From Clostridioides sp. ES-S-0010-02 (GTDB taxonomy: Bacteria > Bacillota > Clostridia > Peptostreptococcales > Peptostreptococcaceae), in contig CP067345.1 in the NCBI GenBank assembly GCA_020641055.1, positions 1,295,317-1,359,316 on the forward strand: 64,000 nt of DNA. Reading direction: 5' to 3'. The translations under genes were made by a program, and so were the position numbers. Shown here piece after piece: positions 18,309 through 26,964 of the stretch (positions within the stretch are counted from its first letter, which is position 1; the number at the start of each line of letters is the position of its first letter). Under the pieces are notes generated by a model. That model worked only from the letters and a program-made list of their open reading frames with translations, was not told the origin of the DNA and did not search any database.

Positions 18309-19055
18309 TTGTATTTGAAGAGGAGAAAGAAGCTAAATACGAATAATGTTATGATAGTTTTAGTTTTTATACTTATGCTATCTTTTGGGATATGTATTAT
18401 TGTAGGGAGTGATTTATTTGATGTAAATAGGATAGATGTGATTGGAAATAAAAGAGTCACCAAGTCAAATATAATGAAATCGTTAAATGTAAGTTCACAT
18501 GAAAATATATTTGCATACAATTTTAAAGACATGAAAAGTAAGCTTATGAAAAATCCGTATATAGAAGATGTAGAAATAAAAAGGAAACTTCCAAATAAGA
18601 TAATTATAAGCTTAAAAGAAAAAGAAATTTTTGCGGTATTAAAGGATGAAGATAACTATTGTTATATAGATAAAAAAGGGAACTTATTAGAGGAATTAAA
18701 AGGCACTAATGAAAGTAAAAATGATTTGATAGTGGAAGTAGATTATAGTATTAATGATACAAAATCAATAAAATTTAAAAATTATAAAACTAAAGAGAGT
18801 GTATTTAAGACTTTAAATTATTTAAAAGAAGAAGGTATTTATAGAAAAATAAATTATGTAAACTTTAAAAAAGAAGGGAATGTAGATATGCTTACGAGAA
18901 GCAATATAAAAATCTTACTTTCTAATGATGATAACTTAGATTATAATATATCTAGGGTAAATAAAATTTTGATTGACCTGCAAAATAAAAATACCAATGG
19001 TGGGACTATAAATCTAAATTATGGAAAGCTAGCTGTATATAGTCCAGAAGGATAG
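18309..19055 (+). CDS. ftsQ: Cell-division protein FtsQ/DivIB
   Basis: A bitopic protein of 248 residues: a short basic N-terminus (LKRRKKLN), a transmembrane helix (about 14-35), then a POTRA domain (about 37-110, FDVNRIDVIGNKRVTKSNI and MKNPYIEDVEIKRKLPNKI), followed by the beta domain to about 230. FtsQ/DivIB recruits FtsL and FtsB/DivIC to the septum. Both TTG at 18309 and TTG at 18315 are possible starts after AAAGGGG. The downstream partners are two DUF881 genes, a Firmicute arrangement for division-associated proteins. The 263-base gap before it holds the murG terminator. Confidence 0.87.
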   Translation: MYLKRRKKLNTNNVMIVLVFILMLSFGICIIVGSDLFDVNRIDVIGNKRVTKSNIMKSLNVSSHENIFAYNFKDMKSKLMKNPYIEDVEIKRKLPNKIIISLKEKEIFAVLKDEDNYCYIDKKGNLLEELKGTNESKNDLIVEVDYSINDTKSIKFKNYKTKESVFKTLNYLKEEGIYRKINYVNFKKEGNVDMLTRSNIKILLSNDDNLDYNISRVNKILIDLQNKNTNGGTINLNYGKLAVYSPEG

Positions 19056-19077
19056 ACAATTGTAAGGAAGTGATATT

Positions 19078-19776
19078 TTGAAAAAAAGGTTTATAAATAA
19101 GAGTATAATTATAGGAAGTATTGTATTGGGAGTTCTCGTTAGTTTACAACTAAAAATTATTAATATAGAAAATAGAGGAATGACGACTTTTAAGAGAGGC
19201 GAGCAACTTACAGAAGAACTTAAATCTCTAAAAAAAGAAAAAGAAAATCTTCAATCAGAAATTAATAGTGTAAAAAAAGATATAGAGACATATAGAGGTA
19301 AAAGTGAAAAAGGAGAGCAAGATATACTTAAATCAGAAATAGAAAAATATGAAACTTTAGCTGGATATACAGATGTAGAAGGAAAAGGTATTGAAGTTGA
19401 AATAAATTCTACAAAAACTTTAGGAAGCTTTGATAAAAATGACAGTATACTATATAATTATGATTTATTACTGTCAATGATAAATAAATTAAATTCAGCA
19501 CAAGCAAGTGCCATATCTATAAATAATCAAAGAGTAGTTTCAAATACATATATGTATTTGAAAGAAGATAAACTTTATATGAATGACACTGTTATAAAGG
19601 AGCCAATTACAATAAAGGCAATTGGTGATTCTGATACATTAGCTTCTGCGCTCAATATAAAGTATGGTATTGTCTGGGAAATAGAAACGTATTATAATGC
19701 AAAGGTAAAAGTAATTAAAGAAGATAATGTAAAAATAAATGGACATGGTGATACAGATAAAGTAGAGAGGAAATAA
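19078..19776 (+). CDS. DUF881 family protein (first of tandem pair)
   Basis: A 232-residue protein with an N-terminal membrane helix (about 8-24), a coiled coil (about 40-90, rich in EELKSLKKEKENLQSEINS) and a DUF881 domain (about 95-225) that includes AGYTDVEGKGIEVEI, ASAISINNQRVVSNTY and ITIKAIGDSDTLASAL. DUF881 proteins (YlxW/YlxX in Bacillus) sit beside divIB, sbp and ftsZ, but no biochemical role is established. The TTG start follows AAGGAAGTGAT. It ends 4 bases before the next DUF881 gene. Confidence 0.85.
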   Translation: MKKRFINKSIIIGSIVLGVLVSLQLKIINIENRGMTTFKRGEQLTEELKSLKKEKENLQSEINSVKKDIETYRGKSEKGEQDILKSEIEKYETLAGYTDVEGKGIEVEINSTKTLGSFDKNDSILYNYDLLLSMINKLNSAQASAISINNQRVVSNTYMYLKEDKLYMNDTVIKEPITIKAIGDSDTLASALNIKYGIVWEIETYYNAKVKVIKEDNVKINGHGDTDKVERK

Positions 19777-19780
19777 TAAT

Positions 19781-20455
19781 ATGAAAAAGAAAATGATTAT
19801 ATTAGGAGCATTCATATTAGGCATTTTCATATCAACTTATATAAAATCACTGAACCCAAATAAAGTGTATATAACATTGAGCCAGACTAAAAATATTGAA
19901 AGTGAGATAGAAAATACAAATAAGGAAATAAAAAATCTAAAAGAAGCTCTTAAAAGTAACAAAAAGACTTTAGATGAATATAAGCAAGCAGAAAATAATG
20001 GAAATGAATCTATTCAAACATTAATGAAAAAAGAACTTGAAGAAGTTAAAGAGTTAAGTGGTTATTCAGCTGTCACAGGTCCAGGAATAACTATTACTAT
20101 GAAGGATAGTGAAAGAGAATTAAAAGATGGACAAAATCCAAACGACCTGATTATACATGATATTGACATTCTAAGAGTTTTAAATGATTTGAAAAAAGCA
20201 GGTGCAAAAGCAATATCTATAAATGGAGAAAGAGTATTGTCAACAAGTAAGATAAAATGTTCAGGAGCAACTATTACAGTGAATGATACTACATATGGAC
20301 AACCATTTATAATAAAAGCTATAGGAGATATAGATTTATTGAGTGCAGCTATAAATTCTCCAGAATCATATGCTAAATCTCTAAAGGATATATATGGGAT
20401 TAATATAAAAATAGAGGAAAATAATGGAAATAGAGTGAATTTATTTGCAAAATAA
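19781..20455 (+). CDS. DUF881 family protein (second of tandem pair)
   Basis: A 224-residue paralogue of the preceding gene: an N-terminal helix (about 3-20), a coiled coil (30-75, IESEIENTNKEIKNLKEAL) and the DUF881 core with LSGYSAVTGPGITITMKDSE, AKAISINGERVLS and FIIKAIGDIDLLSAAI. The ATG sits just after the previous stop, so the two are co-translated. The shared build and close sequence suggest an old tandem duplication, possibly forming a hetero-oligomer. The gap after it (20456-20553) is nearly pure purine/A-rich for about 55 bases. Confidence 0.85.
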   Translation: MKKKMIILGAFILGIFISTYIKSLNPNKVYITLSQTKNIESEIENTNKEIKNLKEALKSNKKTLDEYKQAENNGNESIQTLMKKELEEVKELSGYSAVTGPGITITMKDSERELKDGQNPNDLIIHDIDILRVLNDLKKAGAKAISINGERVLSTSKIKCSGATITVNDTTYGQPFIIKAIGDIDLLSAAINSPESYAKSLKDIYGINIKIEENNGNRVNLFAK

Positions 20456-20553
20456 AACGAAAAATACAAAAAAATAAAGAAAAAATAAAAAAAATTAATA
20501 AAAAGGATTGTAATATAGTTGTGTTTCAAAGTAAAATAAAGAGGTGAGGATTT

Positions 20554-20907
20554 ATGATATGGATTTTAGGAGGATTGGCATTTGGTGTGGTAGTAGGTTA
20601 CTACATTCCATTTACATATTCTATGGATTATTCGATATATATGTCAGTAGCTATTCTTGCAATAATGGATTCTATATTTGGAGCTATAAAATCCAGTTTT
20701 GAAGATAACTATGATAATGTAATTTTTGTTACTGGTTTCATAGGTAATGCTATCTTGGCTATATTATTGACTTATATAGGAGAAAAGTTGGGAATTTCAC
20801 TTTACTACGTGGCAGTATTAGTTTTTGGGATGAGACTATTTAATAATTTATCTATAATTAGACGTTATATCATTGCCAATATTATGAATAAAAAACATAA
20901 AAATTAA
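20554..20907 (+). CDS. sbp: Small basic protein Sbp (DUF1290)
   Basis: A 117-residue membrane protein with three or four hydrophobic segments. It starts MIWILGGLAFGVVVGYYIPF and contains the family block AILAIMDSIFGAIKSSFEDN near residues 31-50. It matches the Sbp/DUF1290 family encoded beside ftsZ in many Firmicutes, whose function is not defined. GAGGTGAGG precedes the ATG. It is probably co-transcribed with the DUF881 genes; ftsZ has a separate likely promoter. Confidence 0.85.
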   Translation: MIWILGGLAFGVVVGYYIPFTYSMDYSIYMSVAILAIMDSIFGAIKSSFEDNYDNVIFVTGFIGNAILAILLTYIGEKLGISLYYVAVLVFGMRLFNNLSIIRRYIIANIMNKKHKN

Positions 20908-21043
20908 AGAACTTTTGAGATATACATAAAATATTTTATACTTAAAGAGTAATATTTGACAATATAAGTAAGAAAATTAAAAAGGAAAATTTACGTTTTT
21001 GTGGAATATGTTACTTAAAGGTTAACAAAATAAAAGAAGAAAA

Positions 21044-21052
21044 TGATATAAT
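21044..21052 (+). promoter_or_regulatory. Extended -10 promoter element upstream of ftsZ
   Basis: TGATATAAT at 21044-21052 matches an extended -10 (TGnTATAAT). TTAACA at 21022-21027 is a loosely spaced -35. It suggests ftsZ has its own sigma-A promoter. Confidence 0.5.
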
Positions 21053-21096
21053 TAATACATACGATAACTTTGAATCATGAGATAAGGGGGTTTATG

Positions 21097-22257
21097 ATGC
21101 TAAACTTTGACGTAGAATTAGAAGAATGTGCACAAATTAAAGTAATAGGTGTAGGTGGCGGTGGAAACAATGCTGTCAATAGAATGGTAGAAGCTCAACT
21201 TAAAGGCGTTGAATTTATATCAGTAAATACAGATAAACAAGCTTTATATACATCAAAGGCTGAATATAAAGTTCAAATAGGAGAAAAATTAACTAGAGGA
21301 CTTGGTGCAGGAGCTAATCCAGAAGTAGGAAAAAGAGCTGCAGAAGAAAGTAAAGATGAAATAGTAAAACTACTTCAAGGAGCTGATATGGTATTTGTTA
21401 CAGCTGGAATGGGTGGTGGTACTGGTACAGGAGCTGCCCCAGTAGTTGCAGGCCTAGCTAAAGAAATGGGTATCCTTACAGTAGGTGTAGTTACAAAACC
21501 TTTTGCATTTGAAGGTAAGATAAGAATGAAAAATGCTGAAGGTGGAATAGCTGAGCTTAAGTCAAAGGTAGATACTCTTATAACAATACCAAATGATAGA
21601 CTTTTACAAATAGTACAAAAGAATACTTCAATGCTGGATGCTTTTGCAGTTGCAGACGATGTGTTAAAACAAGGTATACAATCAATTTCTGACCTTATAG
21701 CAGTTGAAGGATTAATAAACTTAGACTTTGCAGATGTTACTACTATAATGAAAGATAAAGGTCTTGCTCATATGGGTATAGGTAGTGCTAGTGGAGAAAC
21801 TAGAGCTATAGATGCTGCTAGACAAGCTATCCAATCACCACTTTTAGAAACATCAATACAAGGAGCAAAAGGAGTACTTCTTAATGTTACAGGTGGTCCT
21901 AACTTAGGATTATTTGAAGTTAATGAAGCATCTACTTTAGTTATGGAATCTTGTGACCCAGAAGCAAATGTTATATTTGGTGCTTCTATAAAAGAAGATT
22001 TAGGCGATGAAATAATGATTACAGTAATCGCAACAGGATTTGAAGGTTTACAAGGTGGGATTTTAGATTTGGATACTAAGCCTAAATCAAGTATAAGGTC
22101 TTCTCTGAATACAACTGTAAAACAAGTTGTAAAAGAAATAGAAGAAGAAGAAATTGTGGTTGAAGAAAAGATAGAAGCTCCTAAAAAGGCAAGTATAATA
22201 GAAGAAGATGATGATGAGAGCATGGAAATACCTACATTTTTAAGAAGAAGAAGATAA
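21097..22257 (+). CDS. ftsZ: Cell-division GTPase FtsZ
   Basis: Tubulin-like GTPase forming the cytokinetic ring. It has [17 protein letters not shown] at the N-terminus, the tubulin signature [13 protein letters not shown], the T7 synergy-loop region ([20 protein letters not shown]) and a C-terminal acidic linker ending in the conserved tail [13 protein letters not shown], which binds FtsA/SepF/ZapA-type partners. GGGGG at 21086-21090 sits before two ATGs; the one at 21097 has better spacing (386 residues). An in-frame TTG at 21070 has no ribosome binding site. FtsA is not encoded nearby. SepF (53.1 kb) may be the membrane anchor. Confidence 0.96.
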   Translation: MLNFDVELEECAQIKVIGVGGGGNNAVNRMVEAQLKGVEFISVNTDKQALYTSKAEYKVQIGEKLTRGLGAGANPEVGKRAAEESKDEIVKLLQGADMVFVTAGMGGGTGTGAAPVVAGLAKEMGILTVGVVTKPFAFEGKIRMKNAEGGIAELKSKVDTLITIPNDRLLQIVQKNTSMLDAFAVADDVLKQGIQSISDLIAVEGLINLDFADVTTIMKDKGLAHMGIGSASGETRAIDAARQAIQSPLLETSIQGAKGVLLNVTGGPNLGLFEVNEASTLVMESCDPEANVIFGASIKEDLGDEIMITVIATGFEGLQGGILDLDTKPKSSIRSSLNTTVKQVVKEIEEEEIVVEEKIEAPKKASIIEEDDDESMEIPTFLRRRR

Positions 22258-22270
22258 TATGTAAACTTAT

Positions 22271-22300
22271 AAAGAAGTCAATAGACTTCTTTTTATTTTT
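22271..22300 (+). terminator. ftsZ terminator
   Basis: A 9-bp stem (22271-22279 with 22284-22292) with a tetraloop and a following T-rich run. Confidence 0.85.
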
Positions 22301-22303
22301 TGT

Positions 22304-22368
22304 ACTTTAATCTCCTATTTTTTTTAACATATTTTAATATCAAAAAAAATAGGAGATTAAAGTTTTTT
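22304..22368. repeat. Perfect 22-bp inverted repeat downstream of ftsZ
   Basis: Arms 22304-22325 and 22342-22363 are exact reverse complements with a 16-nt spacer, ending in a T run at 22363-22368. It could be a second, bidirectional-looking terminator placed immediately after the first. Confidence 0.85.
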
Positions 22369-22518
22369 CTACTGAGTATAGAAAAAAATGATAGTTATAT
22401 AAATGGTTATAGTTTTTTATAATTAGACAATGACATTTTTATTTGGTAATATTAAACCTGAATTGAATTGTAAAAATTTGAGGAAAAAGAGAAATTAAAG
22501 TCTGAAAGGGGATTAAGT

Positions 22519-23793
22519 ATGATTAAGCTAAAAAAAATTCTTTCTTTAGCCATGGTTGCTATTTTGTCAACATCACTTCTTGCTGGATGTACAAAAAAAG
22601 AAGAATCTAAAGGCAAAGATGGCAAAGAAAAATTAGTTGTATGGTCTGCACCGTTAACAGATCATGATGCAGATGCATGGAAACCAATACTTGAGAAATT
22701 TGAAAAGGAAAATAACTGTGAAATTGAATTCCAAATAGTACCATGGGATAATTATGCAGAAAAATATGCTACTGCAATCAGTGCAGGTGAGGGGCCAGAT
22801 ATAGGGTATATGTATGCAGAAATGTTTCCTCAATTTATAGAAATGGGAGCAGTTGAAGATTTAACTCCTTATTTAGAAAAATCAGGAACTTCAGATAATT
22901 ATTTATACTTAGATAATGCAAAAATGATGGGTGGAATTTACGGTTTACCTATAGAAGCTGCTAATCCAGGTGTATTATACTATAATAAAGATATACTAGA
23001 AAAATTGGGAGAAAAACCTCCTAAAACGTGGGAAGATTTTAAAAGAATATGTGAAAAAGCAACAAAAGATACTGATGGAGATGGAAAAATAGACCAATGG
23101 GGTCTTGCACAAGGTTGGGGTTCTAAAGTGTTTGGTAGTTTGAACTGGAACTGGTATCCATATCTATGGCAAGCTGGTGGAGATATATATAATGATGATT
23201 TAAAATCAGTTAAATTTAACAATAAAGAAGGATTAAAAGCTGCAAACTTTATAAATGATATGAAAAAATATATACCAGATAATGCTTTATCAAAAGACAG
23301 TAATGAGATGGTTGAAAGTGTATTTGGACCAGGAAAAGCTGCATTTACTATAATGCTGTCTTCTGCTGCTACAAGTACTTTTGATAAATCATTCCCAGAC
23401 TTAAACTGGGGATATGTAACTTCATTAGAAGATAAAACAGTTGGTAGTTTTGCCTCAGTAGATGATTTAACTTTAATGTCAGCGTGTAAAAACAAAGAAC
23501 TTGGATTTAAACTTCTTGAATATATGTTAAGCAAAGACTCAATGGAAGCTTTCCATAAAGAGATACCAAGAGCACCAGTTGCTAAAGGTGAAAAATATCA
23601 AGGAGATCCAAGATTTGAAGAAATGGTAACAAAAGATAAAAATATGTACAGACCATTAACAGTTGGACCTCATGGAGTAGAAATATATGAACACTTATGG
23701 AAACAACTTCAAATGATGATAGCTGGAGACAAAACTCCAGAACAAGCACTAAACGAATCTGCAAAATATGCAAATGAATTGTTAGCACAATAA
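22519..23793 (+). CDS. Sugar-type ABC transporter solute-binding lipoprotein
   Basis: A 424-residue cluster-1 solute-binding protein. The signal peptide ends in the lipobox LLAGC (C24-26 region), so the mature protein is lipid-anchored. The body shows WSAPLTDHDADAWKPILEKF, AISAGEGPDIGYMYAE, YGLPIEAANPGVLYYNKDIL, WEDFKRICEKA and an EF-hand-like loop DTDGDGKIDQWGLA (about 192-205) that could bind calcium, as in related glucan/maltose-binding proteins. No permease or ATPase gene adjoins it: the neighbours are ftsZ and spoIIGA, each behind its own terminator or promoter. The ligand is unknown, probably a saccharide. The start follows AAAGGGG. Confidence 0.88.
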   Translation: MIKLKKILSLAMVAILSTSLLAGCTKKEESKGKDGKEKLVVWSAPLTDHDADAWKPILEKFEKENNCEIEFQIVPWDNYAEKYATAISAGEGPDIGYMYAEMFPQFIEMGAVEDLTPYLEKSGTSDNYLYLDNAKMMGGIYGLPIEAANPGVLYYNKDILEKLGEKPPKTWEDFKRICEKATKDTDGDGKIDQWGLAQGWGSKVFGSLNWNWYPYLWQAGGDIYNDDLKSVKFNNKEGLKAANFINDMKKYIPDNALSKDSNEMVESVFGPGKAAFTIMLSSAATSTFDKSFPDLNWGYVTSLEDKTVGSFASVDDLTLMSACKNKELGFKLLEYMLSKDSMEAFHKEIPRAPVAKGEKYQGDPRFEEMVTKDKNMYRPLTVGPHGVEIYEHLWKQLQMMIAGDKTPEQALNESAKYANELLAQ

Positions 23794-23816
23794 TTTAATT
23801 TTATATTTGATTTATA

Positions 23817-23887
23817 GACTATGCAATTTAATTTTATACAAGTAAACGATTTACTTGCTATATTATTAAGTCGCATAGTCTTTTTTT
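23817..23887 (+). terminator. Terminator after the solute-binding protein gene
   Basis: A 9-bp outer stem (23817-23825 with 23873-23881) encloses an inner hairpin (AAGTAAA with TTTACTT, 23840-23856) and is followed by seven T. Confidence 0.75.
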
Positions 23888-24042
23888 ATGGAAATATTCC
23901 AAAGGTAGAGTTGAATAACTTCTACCTAGATATATTGAATTCTACAAAAAAGTCTATTTCTTTGATGCTAAAAAAATATCTTTTGACGACATAAAGTATA
24001 AGACATATATCATTGTTATTTTTAAATAGAATTTGTTTTGGA

Positions 24043-24090
24043 TTCGACTGTCAAAAGTGACATAAAATTTTGTACATACTATCTTATAAT
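24043..24090 (+). promoter_or_regulatory. spoIIGA promoter with Spo0A-box-like sites and 22-bp spacing
   Basis: TATAAT at 24085-24090 is preceded, 22 bases upstream, by GTGACA (24057-24062). Just upstream, TTCGACT (24043-24049, bottom-strand AGTCGAA) and TGTCAAA (24049-24055) each match the Spo0A box TGTCGAA at 6 of 7 positions. Long 22-bp spacing with 0A boxes near the -35 is the known layout of the B. subtilis spoIIG promoter. The rest of the 23794-24117 gap holds the previous terminator and a 7-bp hairpin at 23903-23927. Confidence 0.65.
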
Positions 24091-24117
24091 ATGTTTAAAG
24101 GTTTTAAGGGGGGATAC

Positions 24118-24963
24118 ATGGTGTATATTGAGTACTATGTTATAGAAAACCTAGTAATAAATTATATTATTATAAGTTGTACTTCTATTCTTACTAAAAA
24201 ATATAATCCTAGAAAAAATAAGTTGCTGGGGGCTAGTTTAGGAGGAGCCTACTCTGTTGCTTATTTATACCCATCAATGGATATACTATTTACAGTGCCA
24301 TTTAAAATAATAATCATGAGTATTATAACTTTAATTTCATTTAGGACTAAGAGCAAAAAAGATTATGCTCATGTAGCATTAGTTTTTTATTTAGTAAATA
24401 TTTTTATTTCTGGAAGTACTTATTTTGTAATTTATTTTACAGGAATAAGCCATTTAAAAATATCTTTTTTAATTGCATGTACTTATGTAAGTTGTGAACT
24501 ATTAAAGTACATTTACAAAGACTTGAAGATGCTTAAATACATCAAAGAGCTTACGAAGACCATAAATATAAACTTATTAGAAAAAAGCTTTTGCTGTAAG
24601 GCATTAGTTGATAGTGGAAATTTATTAAAAGACCCAATAAGTCAAAGTGATGTAATAATAGTCAAATCAAGTGTATTAGAAGGATTGATTCCAGAAAATC
24701 TATTAAATATTAACTATGAAGATATAGATATGAAAAAAGCTCAGGAAATTATATGTAGTTTAGATGACAGAACTTCAGGGAGAGTTAGAATAATACCTTA
24801 TAAACATGCTGGAAGTAATAAGACAAGCATAATAATTGGTCTAAAAGCTGATTATGTAGAGGTAGATGAGCAAAAGATAGGAAATATAATACTTGGTATT
24901 TCAAATTTTAATGATAGAGAATATGGGGCAATAATGAATCCAAATATATTGCCTGGATTCTAG
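24118..24963 (+). CDS. spoIIGA: Sigma-E processing aspartic peptidase SpoIIGA
   Basis: Membrane aspartic protease that cleaves pro-sigma-E in the mother cell after a signal from the forespore. From the ATG at 24118 the protein is 281 residues: about five membrane helices in residues 1-130, then a cytoplasmic protease domain with the catalytic motif ALVDSGNLLKDP (D165). A C-terminal IIGLKADYVEVDE segment is also typical. AAGGGGGG precedes the start; the longer frame from 24070 runs through that site and is unlikely. sigE, its substrate, begins 24 bases downstream. Confidence 0.92.
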   Translation: MVYIEYYVIENLVINYIIISCTSILTKKYNPRKNKLLGASLGGAYSVAYLYPSMDILFTVPFKIIIMSIITLISFRTKSKKDYAHVALVFYLVNIFISGSTYFVIYFTGISHLKISFLIACTYVSCELLKYIYKDLKMLKYIKELTKTININLLEKSFCCKALVDSGNLLKDPISQSDVIIVKSSVLEGLIPENLLNINYEDIDMKKAQEIICSLDDRTSGRVRIIPYKHAGSNKTSIIIGLKADYVEVDEQKIGNIILGISNFNDREYGAIMNPNILPGF

Positions 24964-24987
24964 CTAAAAATTTAAGGGGGACAAAGG

Positions 24988-25710
24988 ATGTTACGATTAA
25001 AAGAAAGAATCATAAGCTTTATTACGATGTTAGGTATTAAATTAAAAATAATAAAGCCAAAAGGAATATACTATATGGGTGGAGCCAATATTCTTCCTCC
25101 ACCACTAAAACCAGCAGAAGAAATGGAACTTTTGCAAAAGCTAGAAACTGATGAAACCGTAAAATCAATTTTAATAGAAAGAAATTTGAGATTAGTAGTC
25201 TACATATCAAGAAAATTTGAAAATACAGGGATAGATGTAGAGGATTTAATTTCTATAGGGACTATAGGTTTGATAAAGGCAGTCAATACTTTTAAATTAA
25301 ATAAAAATATAAAATTAGCAACCTATGCTTCGAGATGTATAGAAAATGAAATACTAATGTATCTAAGAAAAAATAATAAAAAGAAAACGGAGGTATCATT
25401 TGATGAGCCTTTAAATATAGACTTAGATGGAAATGAACTTCTATTATCAGATGTTTTAGGTACAGAAAATGATGAAATATATAAAATAATCGAAGAAGAA
25501 ATAGATAGAGATTTATTGGTTATGGCACTTGACAGATTAAGTGACAGAGAAAAGCAAATTATGGAATTAAGGTTTGGACTTATAGATAAAGGTATTGAAA
25601 AAACACAAAAGGAAGTTGCTGGAATGCTTGGAATATCTCAATCCTACATATCTAGACTTGAAAAGAAAATAATTTCAAGATTACAAAAAGAAATGAAAAA
25701 ATTTGTATAA
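24988..25710 (+). CDS. sigE: RNA polymerase sigma-E (mother cell, early)
   Basis: Sporulation sigma factor of 240 residues made as a precursor. The N-terminal pro-sequence (about 1-30, amphipathic [20 protein letters not shown]) precedes [18 protein letters not shown], the region where SpoIIGA cleaves. Region 2 has [37 protein letters not shown] and [17 protein letters not shown]. Region 4 has [15 protein letters not shown] and the helix-turn-helix [20 protein letters not shown]. It shares the spoIIGA promoter. AAGGGGGACAAAGG precedes the ATG. Confidence 0.96.
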   Translation: MLRLKERIISFITMLGIKLKIIKPKGIYYMGGANILPPPLKPAEEMELLQKLETDETVKSILIERNLRLVVYISRKFENTGIDVEDLISIGTIGLIKAVNTFKLNKNIKLATYASRCIENEILMYLRKNNKKKTEVSFDEPLNIDLDGNELLLSDVLGTENDEIYKIIEEEIDRDLLVMALDRLSDREKQIMELRFGLIDKGIEKTQKEVAGMLGISQSYISRLEKKIISRLQKEMKKFV

Positions 25711-25801
25711 TGCTAAATTAATTCTTCTTAAAAAGTATAAAAAAATTGGAAATGTAAATAATTTCAATAGATGAATACTTTTTGAGAGAGGACTGAAATG
25801 T

Positions 25802-26575
25802 ATGCAAGTTAATAAGGTTGAAATATGTGGTGTTAATACATCTGAACTTCCAGTTCTTAAAAATAAGCAAATGAAGGAACTTTTATTACAAATAAAAAGT
25901 GGTGATGAAGAAGCCAGACAACAATTTGTAAGAGGAAATTTAAGGTTAGTCTTGAGTGTAATAAAAAAATTTAACAACAGAGGAGAAAATATAGACGATT
26001 TATTTCAAATAGGTTGTATTGGTCTTATAAAAGCTATAGATAATTTTGATTTAAGTCAAAATGTCAGATTTTCAACTTATGCTGTTCCTATGATTATAGG
26101 AGAAATTAGAAGATACTTAAGAGACAATAATCCAATCAGAGTTAGTAGATCATTAAAAGATATAGCATATAAGGCACTACAAGTTAGAGAAAGATTAATT
26201 AGAACAAATTCAAAAGAACCAACAGTATCAGAAATAGCAAAGGAATTAGAATTAGAAGTAGAGTCAGTTGTAATGGCACTTGATGCTATACAAGATCCAA
26301 TATCTTTATTTGACCCAGTATATCAAGATAATGGAGATGCCATATTTGTAATGGATCAGGTTCAAGACAAAAAAGATACTGATGAAAACTGGTTGCAAGA
26401 AATATCACTTAAGGAAGCTATTAAAAAATTAAATAGTAGAGAAAAGTTGGTATTAGATTTAAGATTTTACAAAGGAAGAACTCAGATAGAAGTTGCTGAT
26501 GAAATCGGTATATCTCAAGCACAAGTATCAAGAATTGAAAAAAATGCTTTAAAAAATATGAGAAAGTATGTATAA
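25802..26575 (+). CDS. sigG: RNA polymerase sigma-G (forespore, late)
   Basis: Forespore sigma factor of 257 residues. The N-terminus MQVNKVEICGVNTSELPVLK is diagnostic of SigG. Region 2 includes RGNLRLVLSVIKKFNNRGEN, DLFQIGCIGLIKAIDNFDLS and FSTYAVPMIIGEIRRYLRDN. Region 3 has ISRSLKDIAYKAL-like sequence (VSRSLKDIAYKALQVRERL). Region 4 ends DEIGISQAQVSRIEKNALKN. It lies 91 bases after sigE, in the conserved spoIIGA-sigE-sigG order, so read-through and a forespore promoter are both expected. I could not place a convincing sigma-F promoter in the gap. A strong terminator follows. Confidence 0.96.
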   Translation: MQVNKVEICGVNTSELPVLKNKQMKELLLQIKSGDEEARQQFVRGNLRLVLSVIKKFNNRGENIDDLFQIGCIGLIKAIDNFDLSQNVRFSTYAVPMIIGEIRRYLRDNNPIRVSRSLKDIAYKALQVRERLIRTNSKEPTVSEIAKELELEVESVVMALDAIQDPISLFDPVYQDNGDAIFVMDQVQDKKDTDENWLQEISLKEAIKKLNSREKLVLDLRFYKGRTQIEVADEIGISQAQVSRIEKNALKNMRKYV

Positions 26576-26610
26576 GTAATCCATGGAATGTAAACATAAT
26601 TTTAAATTTA

Positions 26611-26638
26611 AATGACCTATATAGGTCATTTTTTTTTA
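26611..26638 (+). terminator. sigG terminator
   Basis: A perfect 20-bp palindrome (26611-26630) is followed by an uninterrupted T run. Confidence 0.9.
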
Positions 26639-26679
26639 TCCAAATACATATTTATTTTTAAAGGAAGGGTGAGTATAAT

Positions 26680-26943
26680 ATGATTAGAGTTTCTGATATA
26701 ATGGAAAAAGAAATTATAAATGTAAAAAATGGAAAAAGGATGGGTTTCATAATCGACATAGATATGGATATTCATGAGGGAAAAGTAGTCTCATTTACCA
26801 TTTTTGGAGATGGAAGTAGAAGTTTTTTTTCAAGAGGAGGGGATGAAGAAGTTATATTTTGGAATGATATACTTAAAATAGGTTGTGATACAATAATAGT
26901 AAATATAGGTTCAGAATTAAGCTTAGATGAATTTGATATATAG
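26680..26943 (+). CDS. ylmC: YlmC/YmxH family PRC-barrel protein
   Basis: An 87-residue single PRC-barrel domain protein, from RVSDIMEKEIINVKNGKRMG through the GDGSRSFF and DEEVIFWNDILKIGCDTI segments. The YlmC/YmxH family is encoded beside sporulation sigma factors or the ylm division genes in Firmicutes and is annotated as sporulation-associated, though its molecular role is not settled. AAGGAAGGGTGAG precedes the ATG. nrdR follows 21 bases later, so ylmC, nrdR and pgeF look co-transcribed. Confidence 0.88.
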   Translation: MIRVSDIMEKEIINVKNGKRMGFIIDIDMDIHEGKVVSFTIFGDGSRSFFSRGGDEEVIFWNDILKIGCDTIIVNIGSELSLDEFDI

Positions 26944-26964
26944 CTAAACAAAGGAGGAATACAG

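Noticed and set aside
20062-20529. 155-codon minus-strand frame overlapping the second DUF881 gene
   Set aside because: Hydrophobic, Phe/Ile-rich translation typical of antisense to A-rich coding DNA; no homologue was recognised and there is no ribosome binding site.
25711-25801. Sigma-F promoter upstream of sigG
   Set aside because: A GTATA is present near 25735, but no GG-containing -10 lies at the right distance, so it could not be supported.
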